Of a stretch of 64,000 bases of DNA, positions 1 through 11,001 are shown piece by piece (the stretch's first letter is position 1; every line of letters starts with the position of its first letter). Position numbers and translations under genes: made by a program. This stretch comes from Nelumbo lutea. Taxonomy: Eukaryota > Streptophyta > Magnoliopsida > Proteales > Nelumbonaceae. Location of the stretch: contig JAKGHH010000001.1 in the NCBI GenBank assembly GCA_022828595.1, forward strand, positions 75,946,401 through 76,010,400, read 5' to 3'. A model generated the notes under the pieces. The model saw only the letters and a list, made by a program, of their open reading frames with translations. It had not been told where the DNA came from and ran no database searches.

Positions 1-300
1 GTTCGGTAACACCCCAAAAATTGGAACTTACAAAAACTGGTCAAAATCGGATGACCGGCTGGTTTAACCGAAAAATCAGCGAATCGGTCCAGGTTTTATA
101 CAATTAACAAACAAACCATCTGTATATCATGATCATGCCTCTTTAATACACTCACATTTTAAAGAAAGTGAGGGTTAAGAGGTTTGAACCATGGTCATTT
201 GTTTAAAAATTAACAATACCATCTATATATATGTATATATATGTATATATATATGTATATATATGTATATATATGTATATATATATATGTTATGCCATCA
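1..300. other. Non-genic AT-rich flank with TATATG microsatellite
   Basis: No coding potential is visible. Bases 222-290 are a TA/TATG simple repeat, and the short reading frames across it (runs of Tyr/Ile) are artefacts of that repeat. The first 110 bases contain ACCGG/AACCGG-rich sequence resembling the repeat at 28.9-29.1 kb, but I cannot define ends for it. Confidence 0.6.
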
Positions 301-550
301 CAGTTCAAGGTTCGAAATTTCGATACGTATTGGGCCGTATCGGCCGATACATATCATATCAGGGGCTTCCCGATATGCCCCTACAGGGGGTGTTTTGGGG
401 TTTAACCCGGTTCAGGGGGTAGACAGGCCTTAAACTGACCCCTCTGAACCAGGTTTAAAAAAAACTAAAAAAAGGAGAAATGAGCCTCGATACAGGCCGA
501 GACGCCCTACCGGTGTATCGGTTGTGTTGATATTTTGAACCTTGAGTTCA
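301..550. repeat. Small inverted-terminal repeat element (MITE-like)
   Basis: About 25 bases at the left end (from CAGTTCAAGGTTCGAAAT) match, inverted, the right end (ATTTTGAACCTTGAGTTC). The body holds CGATACGTAT and GGCCGATAC-type repeats. It lies just downstream of the point where the minus-strand gypsy protease homology stops (about 600), so it may have inserted into or replaced that element. I saw no clear target duplication. Confidence 0.4.
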
Positions 551-607
551 ACCTCTGGTTTGATTGCAGTTGAACCTATAACCCATGAACCTCTCCCTTT
601 TCTGGTT

Positions 608-960
608 CTATGCTTGGTCTGGTTCTCTGAACATTAGTTGCAACCACTGAACACCCAATACAATATCGGCCCCACTAAATTCCATTTGGTAGAAGTCCGC
701 CCTGAATATGTTCCCTTGCAACTTGAGAGGAAGGTTTTTGCAAATACCAACACAGATGATATGGTTACCATAAGCCAAATGAATCTTAAATGGTGTCACT
801 TGTTCAATGGTCAGGCCTAATTGTTTAGCAACCACATGAGTCACAAAGTTTAATGATGACCCACTGCCAATCAAGCCTGAAATAACCCGGCCTAATAGAG
901 ATTCAACCACCCTCATTGTCTAGGAAGATGTTAATCCTGCTAAAGCATGCAAGGAAATTT
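608..960 (-). pseudogene. Ty3/gypsy retropepsin fragment of an old element
   Basis: The minus strand reads as the gag-pol junction and aspartic protease of a plant Ty3/gypsy element. It starts with a degraded stretch like EISLHALAGL, then an in-frame stop, TMRVV, and the catalytic region LIGSGSSLNFV, where the usual LIDSGS has lost its aspartate to glycine. It ends with DIVLGVQWL, the conserved flap-distal motif. The frame ends near 600 and no reverse transcriptase follows in the window. It belongs with the zinc-knuckle segment at 1345-1755 and with gag, primer site and LTR at 17964-18527: same strand and correct gene order. Loss of the active-site Asp and the stop make it non-functional. Confidence 0.8.
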
Positions 961-989
961 CCAGTTGGTCTAGCCCATATAGTAGAAAT

Positions 990-1340
990 CACTGATTGCA
1001 GATTTAGTTGAATTTCTTATGAAGGGAAAGAGGAGGAAGACGAGGATTTCAGCAGTAGAGAAGAAAAGAGGAGAAAAGAGTAGGAGAAAAGAGTAGGAAG
1101 TGAACCAGGATTCTTAGATAAACCCTAGCTGCCAACTCCTCATTATAATTTATACTTAAAGGATGAGATATTACAAGGATGCCCTTAGTAGGGCAGCTAC
1201 TAATGTAGCTGAACAGTCACAATTTAAAAACATAAAGTAATGGGCCTAAAGCCCAACAACCTCCTAACTAAATAACGTAAAATAAGAATAAAAACAACTA
1301 GGCCCAACTCAACACATATTTAGGCCCATGCTCCCCCTCA
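990..1340. other. Unassigned insertion between gag and protease of the old gypsy element
   Basis: The gag and protease homologies are separated by about 350 bases without coding similarity. The stretch is purine-rich (GAGGAGAAAAGAGTAGG repeats near 1030-1100), then has TTAAGGATGAGATATTACAAGG and paired AGGCCCAA motifs. It looks like an LTR or solo-LTR fragment, but I could not define TG...CA ends or a target duplication. Confidence 0.35.
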
Positions 1341-1344
1341 CCCA

Positions 1345-1755
1345 TTATGCCATTTGACACATATGGACTTCACAATTAGAGTCCAATTCCTTTGTTTGTG
1401 GTAGAAATATTTGCTGGTTCTTGCATTTATGGATTGAATTGAATTTATCGTTGCAATTATAGCAGAGACCATGGCCACTCTGGGCTTGCATCTTGGCCCA
1501 TGACAGCTTTCTTAGGGGTACTAGAGCTGGCACCATTGTGGTGGACTTGGATTGTGGGCCTTTTGTTTGTGGGTTGGGCTGGGTTCTTGTAGGCGCCTGG
1601 CCGGACCGAAGGGGTGGTCCAACTGGTTGCATTGGTGGTCTAGGGAGTAAGGTGGACCACTATGGCTAGGGCCGAACTGACTCGGCCAACTTCGTCTCAT
1701 AAGGTGATTGAGTCTCTCTTCTTGCAGACGTGCCAGGATGAAGCAGGTCAAGACT
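1345..1755 (-). pseudogene. Ty3/gypsy gag fragment with zinc knuckle (old element)
   Basis: The minus strand carries the C-terminal half of a plant Ty3/gypsy gag. A stretch like LTCFILARLQEERLNHLMR corresponds to the end of the retrotransposon gag domain. It is followed by a Pro/Gln-rich linker and a degraded CCHC knuckle, GLCYNCNDKFNSIHKCK, then the typical downstream QIF region. At least one frameshift lies between the two halves (1521-1778 versus 1345-1632). The upstream half of the same gag is found 16 kb away at 17964-18500, because a younger element sits between them. Confidence 0.8.
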
Positions 1756-1840
1756 CCTGAACCTCGAGCCAAATCCACCCGTCACGCCGTGAACTCCTCG
1801 TACTAGGTCAAGACTCTTGGCCCAGGGAGTGGGAGGCAAT
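1756..1840 (+). repeat. Orphan copy of the Tat element's 3' internal end, left of its 5' LTR
   Basis: These 85 bases are nearly identical to 17002-17085, the internal sequence that ends in the polypurine tract just before the 3' LTR. The only difference I see is one base of length in the purine tract. A normal insertion would have host sequence and a target duplication here. The position implies that LTR 1841-2731 was once a middle or 3' LTR, as expected after unequal LTR recombination followed by deletion. Confidence 0.85.
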
Positions 1841-2731
1841 TGATGGAGGGTGATTTGGCCTGACCTCATAATAAGGGGACACGTGGACGTGACTCGACAT
1901 AAGTGACAACTCAGCATAATGAGCTCGCTACAACTTAGCGTAACGAGCTCGCTATAACCCAGCCTGACAGCTCGCTACAAGATAATACTCCGTTACCCCG
2001 GGCTAAGACTCTCCTATATAGGGAGCACCTCGAGCTAAGACCCTCCCAAGTAGGGAGCATCCCGAACTGAAGACACTTTGAGTTAAGCTCGTCAGCTCCC
2101 TAACTAGAATAAGCTCGCTCCTGTCCAAACCTAAGTAGGCTACCTCGAAGACTTGCCTCGGGTAGAAGCACCACGGCGCATCACCAGCAGCTCGGTGTAA
2201 GGTAGCTCGCTGCAGAGAAACTCGGCGTATCGCAGGGGGTTTTTTGCCTGACAACCGTACTTGCCAAACCTGGAGACTACGCCCACGTCTCTCGCCTGGC
2301 GGCGTTGTGCCTGCCAACCCTGGAGGTTGTTTCTTGTCTGGCAGGACCGTACTCTGCAACGATCACCTTTGCCCGCTAGCTCAGCTTTGACAAATAACGG
2401 CCAACCACTCCAAGCCGTTATTTGACAGCAGATCGCGGCAGTAGAGATTCGGAGGCGGTTGCACCTGCCATGTCAGGATACTAGTATATAAGGACCCCGA
2501 CCCCCAGGGGCGAAGGTATTGCGTGATCATCACTCTAGCTCTTTAATTTCTCTGCAACTCTCTCTCTCTCTCTCCCATCTTTCAATCCGGTTACTAACTT
2601 AACCATCGGAGTGTTCCCGCCGGGTGAGCCCCCCGGGTTCCTTCATCTTCTTCCACACAGGTACCTCTCGTCCGTTGCTAGCTAGGAGCGAAACCACTTC
2701 CAGCTAGGAGTGACCAGATCGCGCACCATCA
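1841..2731 (+). repeat. 5' LTR of the Tat element
   Basis: Starts TGATGG and ends CCATCA, a perfect 6-base inverted terminus, followed at once by the primer-binding site. It contains a TATA box (TATATAAGG, 2485-2493) and a CT microsatellite near 2550-2575. In the first ~130 bases aligned to the 3' LTR I count nine substitutions, all transitions. Confidence 0.93.
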
Positions 2732-2750
2732 ATTGGCGCCGTCTGTGGGA
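2732..2750 (+). other. Primer-binding site of the Tat element
   Basis: ATTGGCGCCGTCTGTGGGA directly follows the LTR terminal CA. The leading TGGCGCC complements the 3' end of a plant tRNA acceptor (the first bases fit tRNA-Asp). This position and sequence are usual for plant Tat elements. Confidence 0.85.
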
Positions 2751-2798
2751 AACGCTTCAAAAAGCCTCTTTCTACCAAGCACTTTCAGTTAAGTTTTC

Positions 2799-3583
2799 AT
2801 GGCTTTCTCCAGCAACGCCGGACGCAGCGCGGATATGAATACTTCCGGGGAGCTACCACAGATCCCGACGGTGTGCGTCGGTCAGTTCACCGTACCTCTC
2901 TCTGTTGATGGGGTCCCGACTCTGAATGTGCCTCAGATCACGACACCAGTGAGTTCTCCGCTCCCCTCCACGGTAGGTACAACCTTCGCCTAACCGTCTG
3001 TTCCCTCGGTAGCCGAACAGAACCAACTCGAAGATCTGGTGCACTGCATGCGAGCCATACAAGCTCAAATGCAGCAAGTTCAACAACTCCAACTGTATCA
3101 GCAACAAGCACTGCACCATGTTTATCAATAGCAGTTCCCACTATTGCCTCTGAACCAATAGTCTGTTCCACCTCGGCATCTGGCCACACAGCAAGCTAAG
3201 CCTTGCCGTCGGAACGAACACCCCTCTCATCGGGGAGAGACCTCCCAGACCTGGAATCCTCTTAGGAGCCAGGTCTCGTCCCGTAGCAGGAAGGAGAAAC
3301 CAGTTACTCCCACCTCGCTACGCGTGGTCGGGTCGGCTTTCAGAGTTTGAGATCCCATCGTAGAAAACTGGTTCGAGGTCCTGGCTGCACACTCTAGACA
3401 AGGTTCCTCAATCCACAGCCACTACCTCGCTACGCGTGGTCGGGTCAGGAGATTCTCAGCCTAACGGACCCGCATCACCTCGGCTTTCAGAGTTTGAGAT
3501 CCTGCTCGTAGAAAGCCGGTTTGAGGGCCTGGCCGCAGACTCTAGACAAGGTCCCTCAATCCACAGTCATCGCCAGCAGTCCG
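2799..3583 (+). pseudogene. gag, N-terminal part (Tat element), truncated by L1 insertion
   Basis: The reading frame opens at ATG 2799, 49 bases after the primer site, and encodes a Pro/Val/Thr-rich gag N-terminus that meets a stop near 2993. The homology continues in frame past stops with a Gln-rich segment (MQQVQQLQLYQQQALHHVYQ-like) near 3050-3130. A 112-base unit (3312-3423) is then repeated with a ~35-base insertion (3424-3571). Gag breaks at about 3591 and resumes at 9151. No protein could be made from it as it stands. Confidence 0.75.
3312..3571 (+). repeat. Tandem duplication inside gag
   Basis: ACCTCGCTACGCGTGGTCGG begins both 3312 and 3424. The following GGCTTTCAGAGTTTGAGATC and CTCTAGACAAGGT segments recur in both units. 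The second unit has an extra ~35 bases near 3447-3480, and the two copies differ at several scattered bases, so the duplication is not recent. Confidence 0.85.
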
Positions 3584-3591
3584 AGCCACTC

Positions 3592-4818
3592 CTTGCGAGA
3601 GCTGTGCTTGACAACACAGAGGCCAGCAACACCAATGCGGAGCCAACAAAGAAGCAAAGGAGACGTTGCCGAGCTCACCAAGCTACAGCCCAAAACTTGC
3701 CCGAACTCCTCAAAGGAAAGGAAGAAGCGAGCTCGGGAGCAGTGAAAGAGAAGTTTGAAGGGTGGGTGCAGTGCGGTGAAGACGATGGTGAACCGGAGGA
3801 CCTTTCTGTCGATGGCTCTAGCGTGGGCAATGTAAACGATGAAGGCAGCTGTGCTGGAGGTGATATGGAAGGGCGGAATATTGCAAGATTATTCCAGGGT
3901 GAAGGCTGCAATCGCATTATCTCATTCCCAAGATCATAGAGTGCGCAAGGTTTATCAGAAGAGGAAAACCAGGAGAACCGGAAGCAGAGCAGGATTATGC
4001 TATCTAGGGGTGACCCAAGGGTAGAGTGGAAAGATCACCAGGTTGACCAAAGGACAGAAGTACTTCCGAACCAACTCAAGAAGATAATTGTTTACCAACC
4101 TTCGGAACAAGAGAAGGAGGCCGGGAGCAGTCCTATTCTAGCTTGTCCTTCAGTCCCAGGTAACCATGTGATTTCGGTTTGTGCTACTAATGTGTCTCTT
4201 GTGCCTTTGGTTCCAGATTTCGTTCCTGTACCATGTCCTGTAGCCCATGAATATGCAGTCGAGCTAGTAGGCGGGCTCTCTAAGGGGGAGAAGAGAAGGA
4301 AGGATTGTGGGAAGGTGCGGGAAGAAAGGTATAGAAGTGGACAAGTGTGGGAAATCATTGAAAGAGTGTTTAAGGTTGTGGAAGGGCAACTAATATGGAG
4401 GAGGGAAGGGGAGGAAGGAAGAGAGGAGGGACAGGAATGAGGGTAGAGATGGAGAGGTTTACAGGGAAAAAGCAAGAAAGGAGGGAGGTAACAGTAAGGG
4501 GAGGAAGGTTGGAGAGGAAAGAACTGAGGTGGGAATAGAGAGGGGAGGAAGGAAAGGCAGGTGGACAGAGATGAAGGGGATTCTGTAGGAAGGGTAGGGG
4601 TGGTGGAATTAGTGAGAGAAGACACGATAGCAGAATTTGTAGGGAAGTTGGGCTGTAGGCTGGAGGATTTGAACGAGTTGAAAGAAAGTTTACAGAAGAC
4701 GAAGATGCAGATCATAACAAAGAAGAGGAGGTTGAGTGAAGTAGAGAGACTAAAGAGAGATGTAGAAGGAGACAAGAAGCTCGAGGTAAAAGGAGATAGA
4801 AGGAAAGGGGGAAAGTAG
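3592..4818 (+). pseudogene. L1 ORF1 remnant
   Basis: Several overlapping frames (3436-3939, 3997-4440, 4561-4818) encode a charged Lys/Glu/Arg/Gly-rich polypeptide typical of a plant L1 ORF1 C-terminus. It ends just before the ORF2 start at 4855. I recognise no folded domain here. In the sister copy the matching region includes a DUF4283-like RRM segment that is absent here. Frameshifts and stops break it. Confidence 0.6.
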
Positions 4819-4854
4819 CGGGTAGGTGGCAAGGGGTTTGTAAAAAGAAGCGGA

Positions 4855-7800
4855 ATGAAGATTCTTAGTTGGAATGTGAGGGGAATTGGGAGTGCGAAGA
4901 AGAGAGCAACAATAAAAGAGGTAATAAGACGGTATGACACAGACATTGTGCTGTTGCAAGAGTCTAAGAGAATGGAGTTTAGTGACAAATGGGCAAGGAG
5001 TGTATGGAAAGCCAGGGGGATTAGCTGGGTGGCGGCTCCATCGTGGGGTGCTTTCGGGGGGATTGTAACAATGTGGAAGATGGATGTGGTTGAAGGGATG
5101 GAGGAGTTGATCGGAATGTACTCGGTTTCCATGAAGTTTAAGCAGCAAGAGGATGATTATATGTGGGTGCTCACAAATGTTTACGGACCGAATGATTACA
5201 GAGAGAGAAAGAAGCTGTGAGAGGAACTGGCTGATGTTAGAGGGTTGTGGCATGGGCCTTGGTGCATGGGTGGGGACTTCAATGTGATAAGGTTCTCGGA
5301 AGAGTCCAATAAGATTAACTAGAGGGTGACAAAAAGCATGAGGAAGTTTAACAGTTTTGTGGATGCCTTTGAGCTTAAAGAGATTCCCCTAGCGCATAAG
5401 GCATTTACATGGTCAAATCTCCAATCTAGACCCATTTGCTCCAAGCTGGATAGATTCCTGTTCTCTTTGGATTAGGAAGAACATTGGGGAACCTTGAATG
5501 CTAGAGCTCTCCCAAGGGTGACCTTGGATCACTGACCCATAGTGTTATGCAAGGAGGAAAGAAGGTGTGGAGGTCCTACCCCCTTTAGATTTGAAAATAT
5601 GTGGTTACTGCATCCAGGGTTTACTAATAAAGTGAGGGAGTGGTGGCATGAGTGTAACTCGGTGGAGTGGGAGGGGATAAAATTCCGTAAGAAACTACAA
5701 TTCTTGAAAGCAAGAATTAAGGAGTGGAACTTGATGGAGTTCGGAGGACAAAAGAAAGAAAGGGAGACTTGATGAAGAAGATTGAAAGCCTTGACTTTAA
5801 AGAGGAAAGGGGAGAATTTGGAGAGGAAGACAATGACCTCAGGAGAGAATTGAGAAGACAGTTAGAGGATTGCCTGCACAAGGAGGAAGTTAGCTGGAGG
5901 CAAAAATCTCGGTGTAAATGGTTGCAAGAGGGAGATAGAAAACACTAGGTATTTCCACTCTCTAGCAGATGTAGGAGAAGGAAGAACTTTATCTCCAAAT
6001 TGGTAGTAGATGGAGTTGAGTTAGTACAGCAAGAGGAGATTGCCAGGGCCTGTGTGGAGCATTTCAAATCATATTCTAAGAAGCCTGTGAGTAGAAGGGT
6101 GTGGGTAGAAGGTTTGGATTGGCCAGAATGTAGGGGTGGAGAACAGGAGAAGGATGGAAAGAAGCTTTAATATAGAAGAGATCAAGGAGGCTGTGTTTTC
6201 TTATGGATAGAACAAAAGCTCCAGGGCCGGATGGGTTTACAATGGCTTTTTATCAGGATTGTTGGGATATTTTGAAAGATGATCTTCTTGCGGTGATTGA
6301 GGAGTTTTTCAGGAGAGGAATTGTCAATCCGGGTGTGAACTCTACATTTATTAGCCTTAATTCCCAAAAAGAAAGATGCATCCACCCGAAGGATTTTAGG
6401 CCAATAAGTTTGTTGAATAGTTTGTACAAGATCATTGCAAAAGTGTTGTCTTTGAGGCTGAAGAAGGTAATTCCGGATATCATTGAACACTAATCAACGA
6501 GCTTTTGTTAGTGGAAGACAAATTACAAACCAGATTTTAACTGCTAATGAGAGTGTGGAGAACTTTAAGAGGGATAAGAAGAAAGGAGTGGTCTGTAAGC
6601 TGGACTTGGAAAAGGCTTATGACTTGGTGGATTGAGAGTTCTTGAGGAAAGTTTTAACCAAATTCAGGGTTTGGGGCTAGATGGTGTAAGTGGATCATGG
6701 GTTGTGTCTGGAATTGTCATTATTCAGTGCTAGTGAACGGGACAGTGGTAGATTTCTTTCCAGCCAGTAGGGGTATAAGACAAGGAGACCCCCCCTTTCT
6801 CCTTTCTTGTTCATTTTAATTGCGGAGGTTTTGGGGAAATTGATTCACAGAGCAGATTCTAGGGGACTCATTAGAGGCTGGAGGGTTGGGAGGATGGAAA
6901 CCACCCCCACACATTTACAGTTTGCTGATGACACGATTCTGTTTTGTGAAGGTGGTAATGTGAGGTTTATCAGGAATTTAAAGTCAGTGATACAACAGTT
7001 TGAGCAACTGTACAATTTGAAGGTTAACCTTGGGAAAAGCTGTGTAGTGGGGGTGAATTTGGAGGAGGGAGAGATCAGGGAGAGTGCTGAAGTGCTGGGG
7101 TGTGAAGTCACGGGGTGGCCTCTGAACTATTTAGGATTATCATTAGGTGATAATCCCAAGAGAGAGAGCTTCTGGAACCCGGTGATGGAAAGGTTTGAAA
7201 AAAAATTGGTATCCTGGAAAAAAGAATTACCTCTCTCTTGGCGGGAGAATTACATTAATTAAGGCCACACTTGCTAACTTACCCATCTTCTTCATGTCGG
7301 TGTTTAAAGTCCCAGTGAAGATTGCTAACAGATTAGAGAAGTTAATGAGAGATTTCCTGTGGGAGCCGGGAGAGGAGAAGAGAAGAGGGATCATAGAGTT
7401 AGCTGGGAAATAGTGTGCAGAAGTAAGTCGTGTGGTGGTTTGGGGCTTGGGAGTATTAGGAGAAGGAATATGACTCTGCTAGGGAAGTGGTTGTGGAGGT
7501 TTCCTATGGAGAAGGAGAAGCTATGGGCTAGAATAGTGGCAAGTATTCATGGGCTGGAGCACAACGGATGGGACGCTAGAATCAGAGCTAGGATCACAAG
7601 CAATTCTCCTTGGAAAGCCATTCATGACCTGCTACCAGTTTTCATTCCTAGTATCAAATATGACTTGAATTCCGGTAATTCCATAAAATTTTGGAAAAAA
7701 ACCTAGGTGGGGAGCGCCCCTCTAAAGGATCAGTTTCCGTCTTTGTACGCTCTTTCTGATTTGAAAAATGAGCCAATCTCGTCTTTCACCACCCCATCCT

Positions 7801-9008
7801 CTTCCAATTCTAGGATTTGGTGGAACTTGGGTCTAAGAAGGGATTTGAGGGATTCAGACTTCGACTGTATTTCGAGCCTTCTTGCAATTCTTGATAACGT
7901 TGTCTTAGACCCCACTAGGGCGGATTCTAGAATTTGGACACCTAAGCCCAATGGCATTTTCTCTTGTGCTTCTTTCTTCAAGTCTTAAGTCAACCCACTA
8001 GTCCTACCCTGTCCCCTTTTCCTGTTGGTGAGGTTTGGTGCAGAGCTATACCTCATAGGGTTGGTAGTTTTTGTTGGGAAGCCTATCTAGAAAGAATCAA
8101 CACTGGTGATCTACTCCAAAAGAAGAGACCCAATACTTGCTTGTCACCTCAGTGGTGTGTTCTGTGCAAAGTAGATGGGGAGACTGGTTTTCACCTAATG
8201 GTGTCGTGCCACTTCGCGAGATCGTTGTGGGATTGGGCTTTCTCCTTGTTTGGATGCAGCTGGAATCCCCCATCAGACATGCAAGGCCTTTTCGCCCCCT
8301 CCTTCAGGTGGCGGTTAAAAAGGGGAAGGACAATGTGGAGGGGACTAAGGGTTGCAGTATGTTGGACACTGTGGGAAGAAAGGAACTCCAGGATATTCTC
8401 AGAAACTCAGAGAGTGACAGCAGATTTGAGGACTATCATATAGTTTAGGGTGGTACAGTGGCTGAAATCTCTGGAAATATTCATAGATTACACTGTGGAT
8501 GACATGTTGAGGAAGTGGGGTGAAATTGCAAGTTGCACGCAGACCAAGTCAGTAATGAGTGTGGCTTGGATCCCCCCCCCACCCCCCACCTAGTGGATTC
8601 TTGAAATTAAACTTTGATCGATGAAGTAGGGGAAGCCCGAGACAATCAGGGATTGGGGGTGTTTTTAGAGATGAAAATGGGGTCTTCTCTGCTATGTTCT
8701 CATGCCCAATTGGAGTGGGTGACTCCCTTAGAGCTGAGATATGTGCAGTTATGGAAGGAGCCCGGAAAGCTAAGGAATTGAACATCAAGAAAATTATAAT
8801 TGAAGGGGATTCAGAGGTGGTGATAAGGTGGCTGACCAAAGAACAAAATGATCTTATGAAGTATAACAATGAGAAGAGGAAATTCAAATGGCTGGTGCGG
8901 GAGATGGAAGTTAAGACTTGTTGGATTAAGAGATCAGCTAATTTCCTAGCTGACGGTTTAGCAAAACAAGGGGCAGAAAGGGATTCCTTGTTTTGGGCTA
9001 AGTTGTAA
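4855..9008 (+). pseudogene. L1 ORF2: endonuclease, reverse transcriptase, RNase H (broken)
   Basis: ORF2 begins MKILSWNVRGIG, the AP-endonuclease N-terminal motif, with LLQESK and NVYGP motifs following (4855-5540). Reverse transcriptase motifs run from about 6200: [22 protein letters not shown], and the catalytic QFADDTILFCEGG with FADD at 6921-6932. A zinc-binding C-terminal domain lies near 7990-8300 (CVLCKVDGE...HLMVSC). An RNase H domain closes it (about 8640-9008; [15 protein letters not shown]). In-frame stops (for example near 5218, 5320, 5475 and 6640) and frameshifts split it into more than ten pieces. The layout would be a ~1,380-residue replicase if whole. Plant L1s with a C-terminal RNase H are known. 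Confidence 0.88.
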
Positions 9009-9150
9009 TGTTAGTGTCCTTGTATCTTTGTATTTTCTTCTTTCCTTTCTTGAAGTTCTTTGTGACTCTTGGAAGATAAGTGTGTTTGTCTTCCACTTGT
9101 AAATTTTCTACTGATGAATTAATGAAAGTGTTATTGAACAAAAAAAAAAA

Positions 9151-10155
9151 AGCCACTCTGCTCTTCTCTGTGCCATCTCCCCTGTCTCCCGAACTCCTGG
9201 CTGTCCCGATGCCAAAAGATTTCAAGGTACCTCCCCTGGACAAGTTATGATGGGTCATTCGATCCGAATGATCATGTAGATTCTTTTTAGTTCCAAATGC
9301 ACTTAGCCGGGGCAAGTGAGTTCTGCATGTGTGTAGCTTTCTCTACTACATTTAATTGGTGTAGCTCGCACATGGTATAGAAACCTCGCGCCCGAGACAA
9401 TCAAGAGTTGGGCGCAGTTCGTGCAGATTTTCACCTCACACTTTATCACCAGCAAGAGGTGTCTGAGGTCCCAAGAAAGCCTTCTCGGCATAGTCTAGAG
9501 GGAGGGGGAATCTATACATAGTTACATCAAGAGATTCAATGATGCATGTCTGCAGATATCTGATCTAGACCCCGTAGTGAGACTCAGAACAGCCAAAAGA
9601 GGCATAACACACAAAGAGTTCAAGTGGCACGTGGTTGCCAACAAGCCCAAGGACATAACCAAATTCCTCAAGCTCGCGGACCAGTTCATCGGAAAAGAGG
9701 AGGAGATGAACCAGAAAAACGAGAACCCATCTGAGAAGAGGAAAAGAGAAGGTGAGCCCTCAACTAACGGGGACAATAAGAGGAAGAAAGAACCAACTCA
9801 GGGAGGAAAGCCAGACTAGTCTTTCCGATCTCCTCTAGCTAAAAGGACGAACTACACGCCCTTGAACGCGAAGCGAGCAGAAATCCTCATGGCGATCAAG
9901 GATGCATCTTATGTGAAGTGGCCACCTCGGATGAGAGGAGACCCGAATACTAGAACTAAAAATCTGTATTGCCATTTTCATAGAGATCACGGTCGCAACA
10001 CCGAAAATTGTAAAAACCTTCGCGATGAGATAGAAGAACTCATCTATTGCAGGTATTTGAGAAATTTTGTACAAAGTGATAATAAAACAAGACGACAGGG
10101 GGAGCAAGGTAGAGACGCTCCTGAGTCCAGCAACAGGCAAAATGAGCAGCTGTAG
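9151..10155 (+). pseudogene. gag, C-terminal part (Tat element), downstream of the L1
   Basis: Gag homology resumes directly after the L1 target repeat with a segment like MPKDFKVPPLDK and DGSFDPNDHV, the conserved start of the plant gag core. After several stops it is open at 9577-9819 (LRTAKRGITHKEFKWHV region, a Lys/Glu-rich linker) and at 9862-10155. The latter holds YCHFHRDHGRNTENCKNL, the atypical Cys/His finger of Tat-lineage gag, followed by the DEIEELI helix. A stop separates the two frames at 9818. Confidence 0.85.
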
Positions 10156-10374
10156 AGGCAGCCACCCGAAGAGAGGCCAGTTCGGGGAACAATCTAAATG
10201 ATCACCGATGGATCGATCTTCGCGGGCTGCACCTCATTCGCAGCAAGGACATCGGCTTGCAAGATCGAAAGAGAAGAGCGGAATCCCTCGAAGCGGCCAA
10301 GGATAGAGGAAGCGATTTTCTTCACCGAAGATGACGCGCGTGGAGTCTAGTACCCCCATGATGACGTGCTCGTT

Positions 10375-10947
10375 GTAAAGATGAGAATCAATGATTTCGA
10401 GGTAAAGAGCGTCCTTGTCGACTCCGGCAATTCAGCGGATATACTCTTCAAGGCCGCGTTTGACAAACTTTAGCTTTGGGAAAGCGACCTCAAGCCCGCG
10501 AACACTCCCTTGGTGGGCTTTAGCGGAGAGGAAGTCAGGCCCCTAGGGAGAATTACAGTACCTGTGGAGGTCGGCACATGGCCTAGTATTGTGAGCTTCG
10601 ACCACACTTTTCTAGTGGTTGCGACTCCCTCCCAATACAATGCCATAATAGGTCGACCAATCACCCACGCTTTACGCGCAGTGGTGTCCACCTATTATTT
10701 GGCTATGAAGTTCCCAACGGACTTCAGAGTAGGGGTAGCGCAGGGCGACCAGCTCGAGTCTCGCAAATGCTATGTCGCCGCCCTGAAAGGGAAAACCAAG
10801 GAGGCCGACGACTTTGAGTTGGAGCGACCTGCGGAACAATATGAAGAGCGAGCTACGCCCATTGAAGAGACGGTCACTGTACCTACTTCGAAAGAAGATC
10901 CAGCTCGCACTCTCCAGATCGGCGCTTCAATTGAGGAGCCTCTATGA
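10375..10947 (+). pseudogene. Retropepsin region of pol (Tat element)
   Basis: VLVDSGNSADILF at about 10411-10449 matches the catalytic loop of Tat-lineage aspartic proteases, with the Asp-Ser-Gly triad intact. The open stretch 10510-10947 continues through LGRITVPVEVG and YNAIIGRP, the conserved flap and substrate-side motifs, then an acidic linker to the reverse transcriptase. A TAG stop just after ILFKAAFDKL (about 10471) and another near 10350 disrupt it. Confidence 0.88.
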
Positions 10948-11001
10948 TCTCAGCTGGTAAGTTTTTTACTTAAAAATTTAGATGTTTTTGCATGGTCTAC
11001 G

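Larger units (their letters stand above)
3592..9150 (+). mobile_element. L1-type LINE inserted in gag of the Tat element
   Basis: This is a plant L1 non-LTR element: an ORF1 remnant, then ORF2 with endonuclease, reverse transcriptase, zinc-binding RT C-terminal domain and RNase H, then a ~120-base 3' UTR and an A-tract (9140-9150). The 8-base direct repeat AGCCACTC flanks it (3584-3591 and 9151-9158). The interrupted gag homology resumes right after the second copy, so both boundaries are supported independently. Its ORFs hold many stops. Its ORF1 part is about 1.2 kb, against about 2.6 kb in the related copy at 20864, so it may be 5' truncated. Confidence 0.9.

Noticed and set aside
191..433. 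Open frames rich in Tyr/Ile (80 and 63 codons)
   Set aside because: They are translations of the TATATG microsatellite and the following repeat, with no similarity to any protein.
1756..2731. LTR beginning at 1756 rather than 1841
   Set aside because: TGATGG/CCATCA termini and the purine tract just before 17086 place the LTR start at 1841. The extra 85 bases fit the 3' internal end better, though copies elsewhere should be compared.
4092..5253. Long minus-strand frames (346 and 167 codons), Ser/Pro/Leu-rich
   Set aside because: They are shadows of the purine-rich L1 ORF1/ORF2 coding strand. Their composition mirrors GAG/GGA codons read in reverse.
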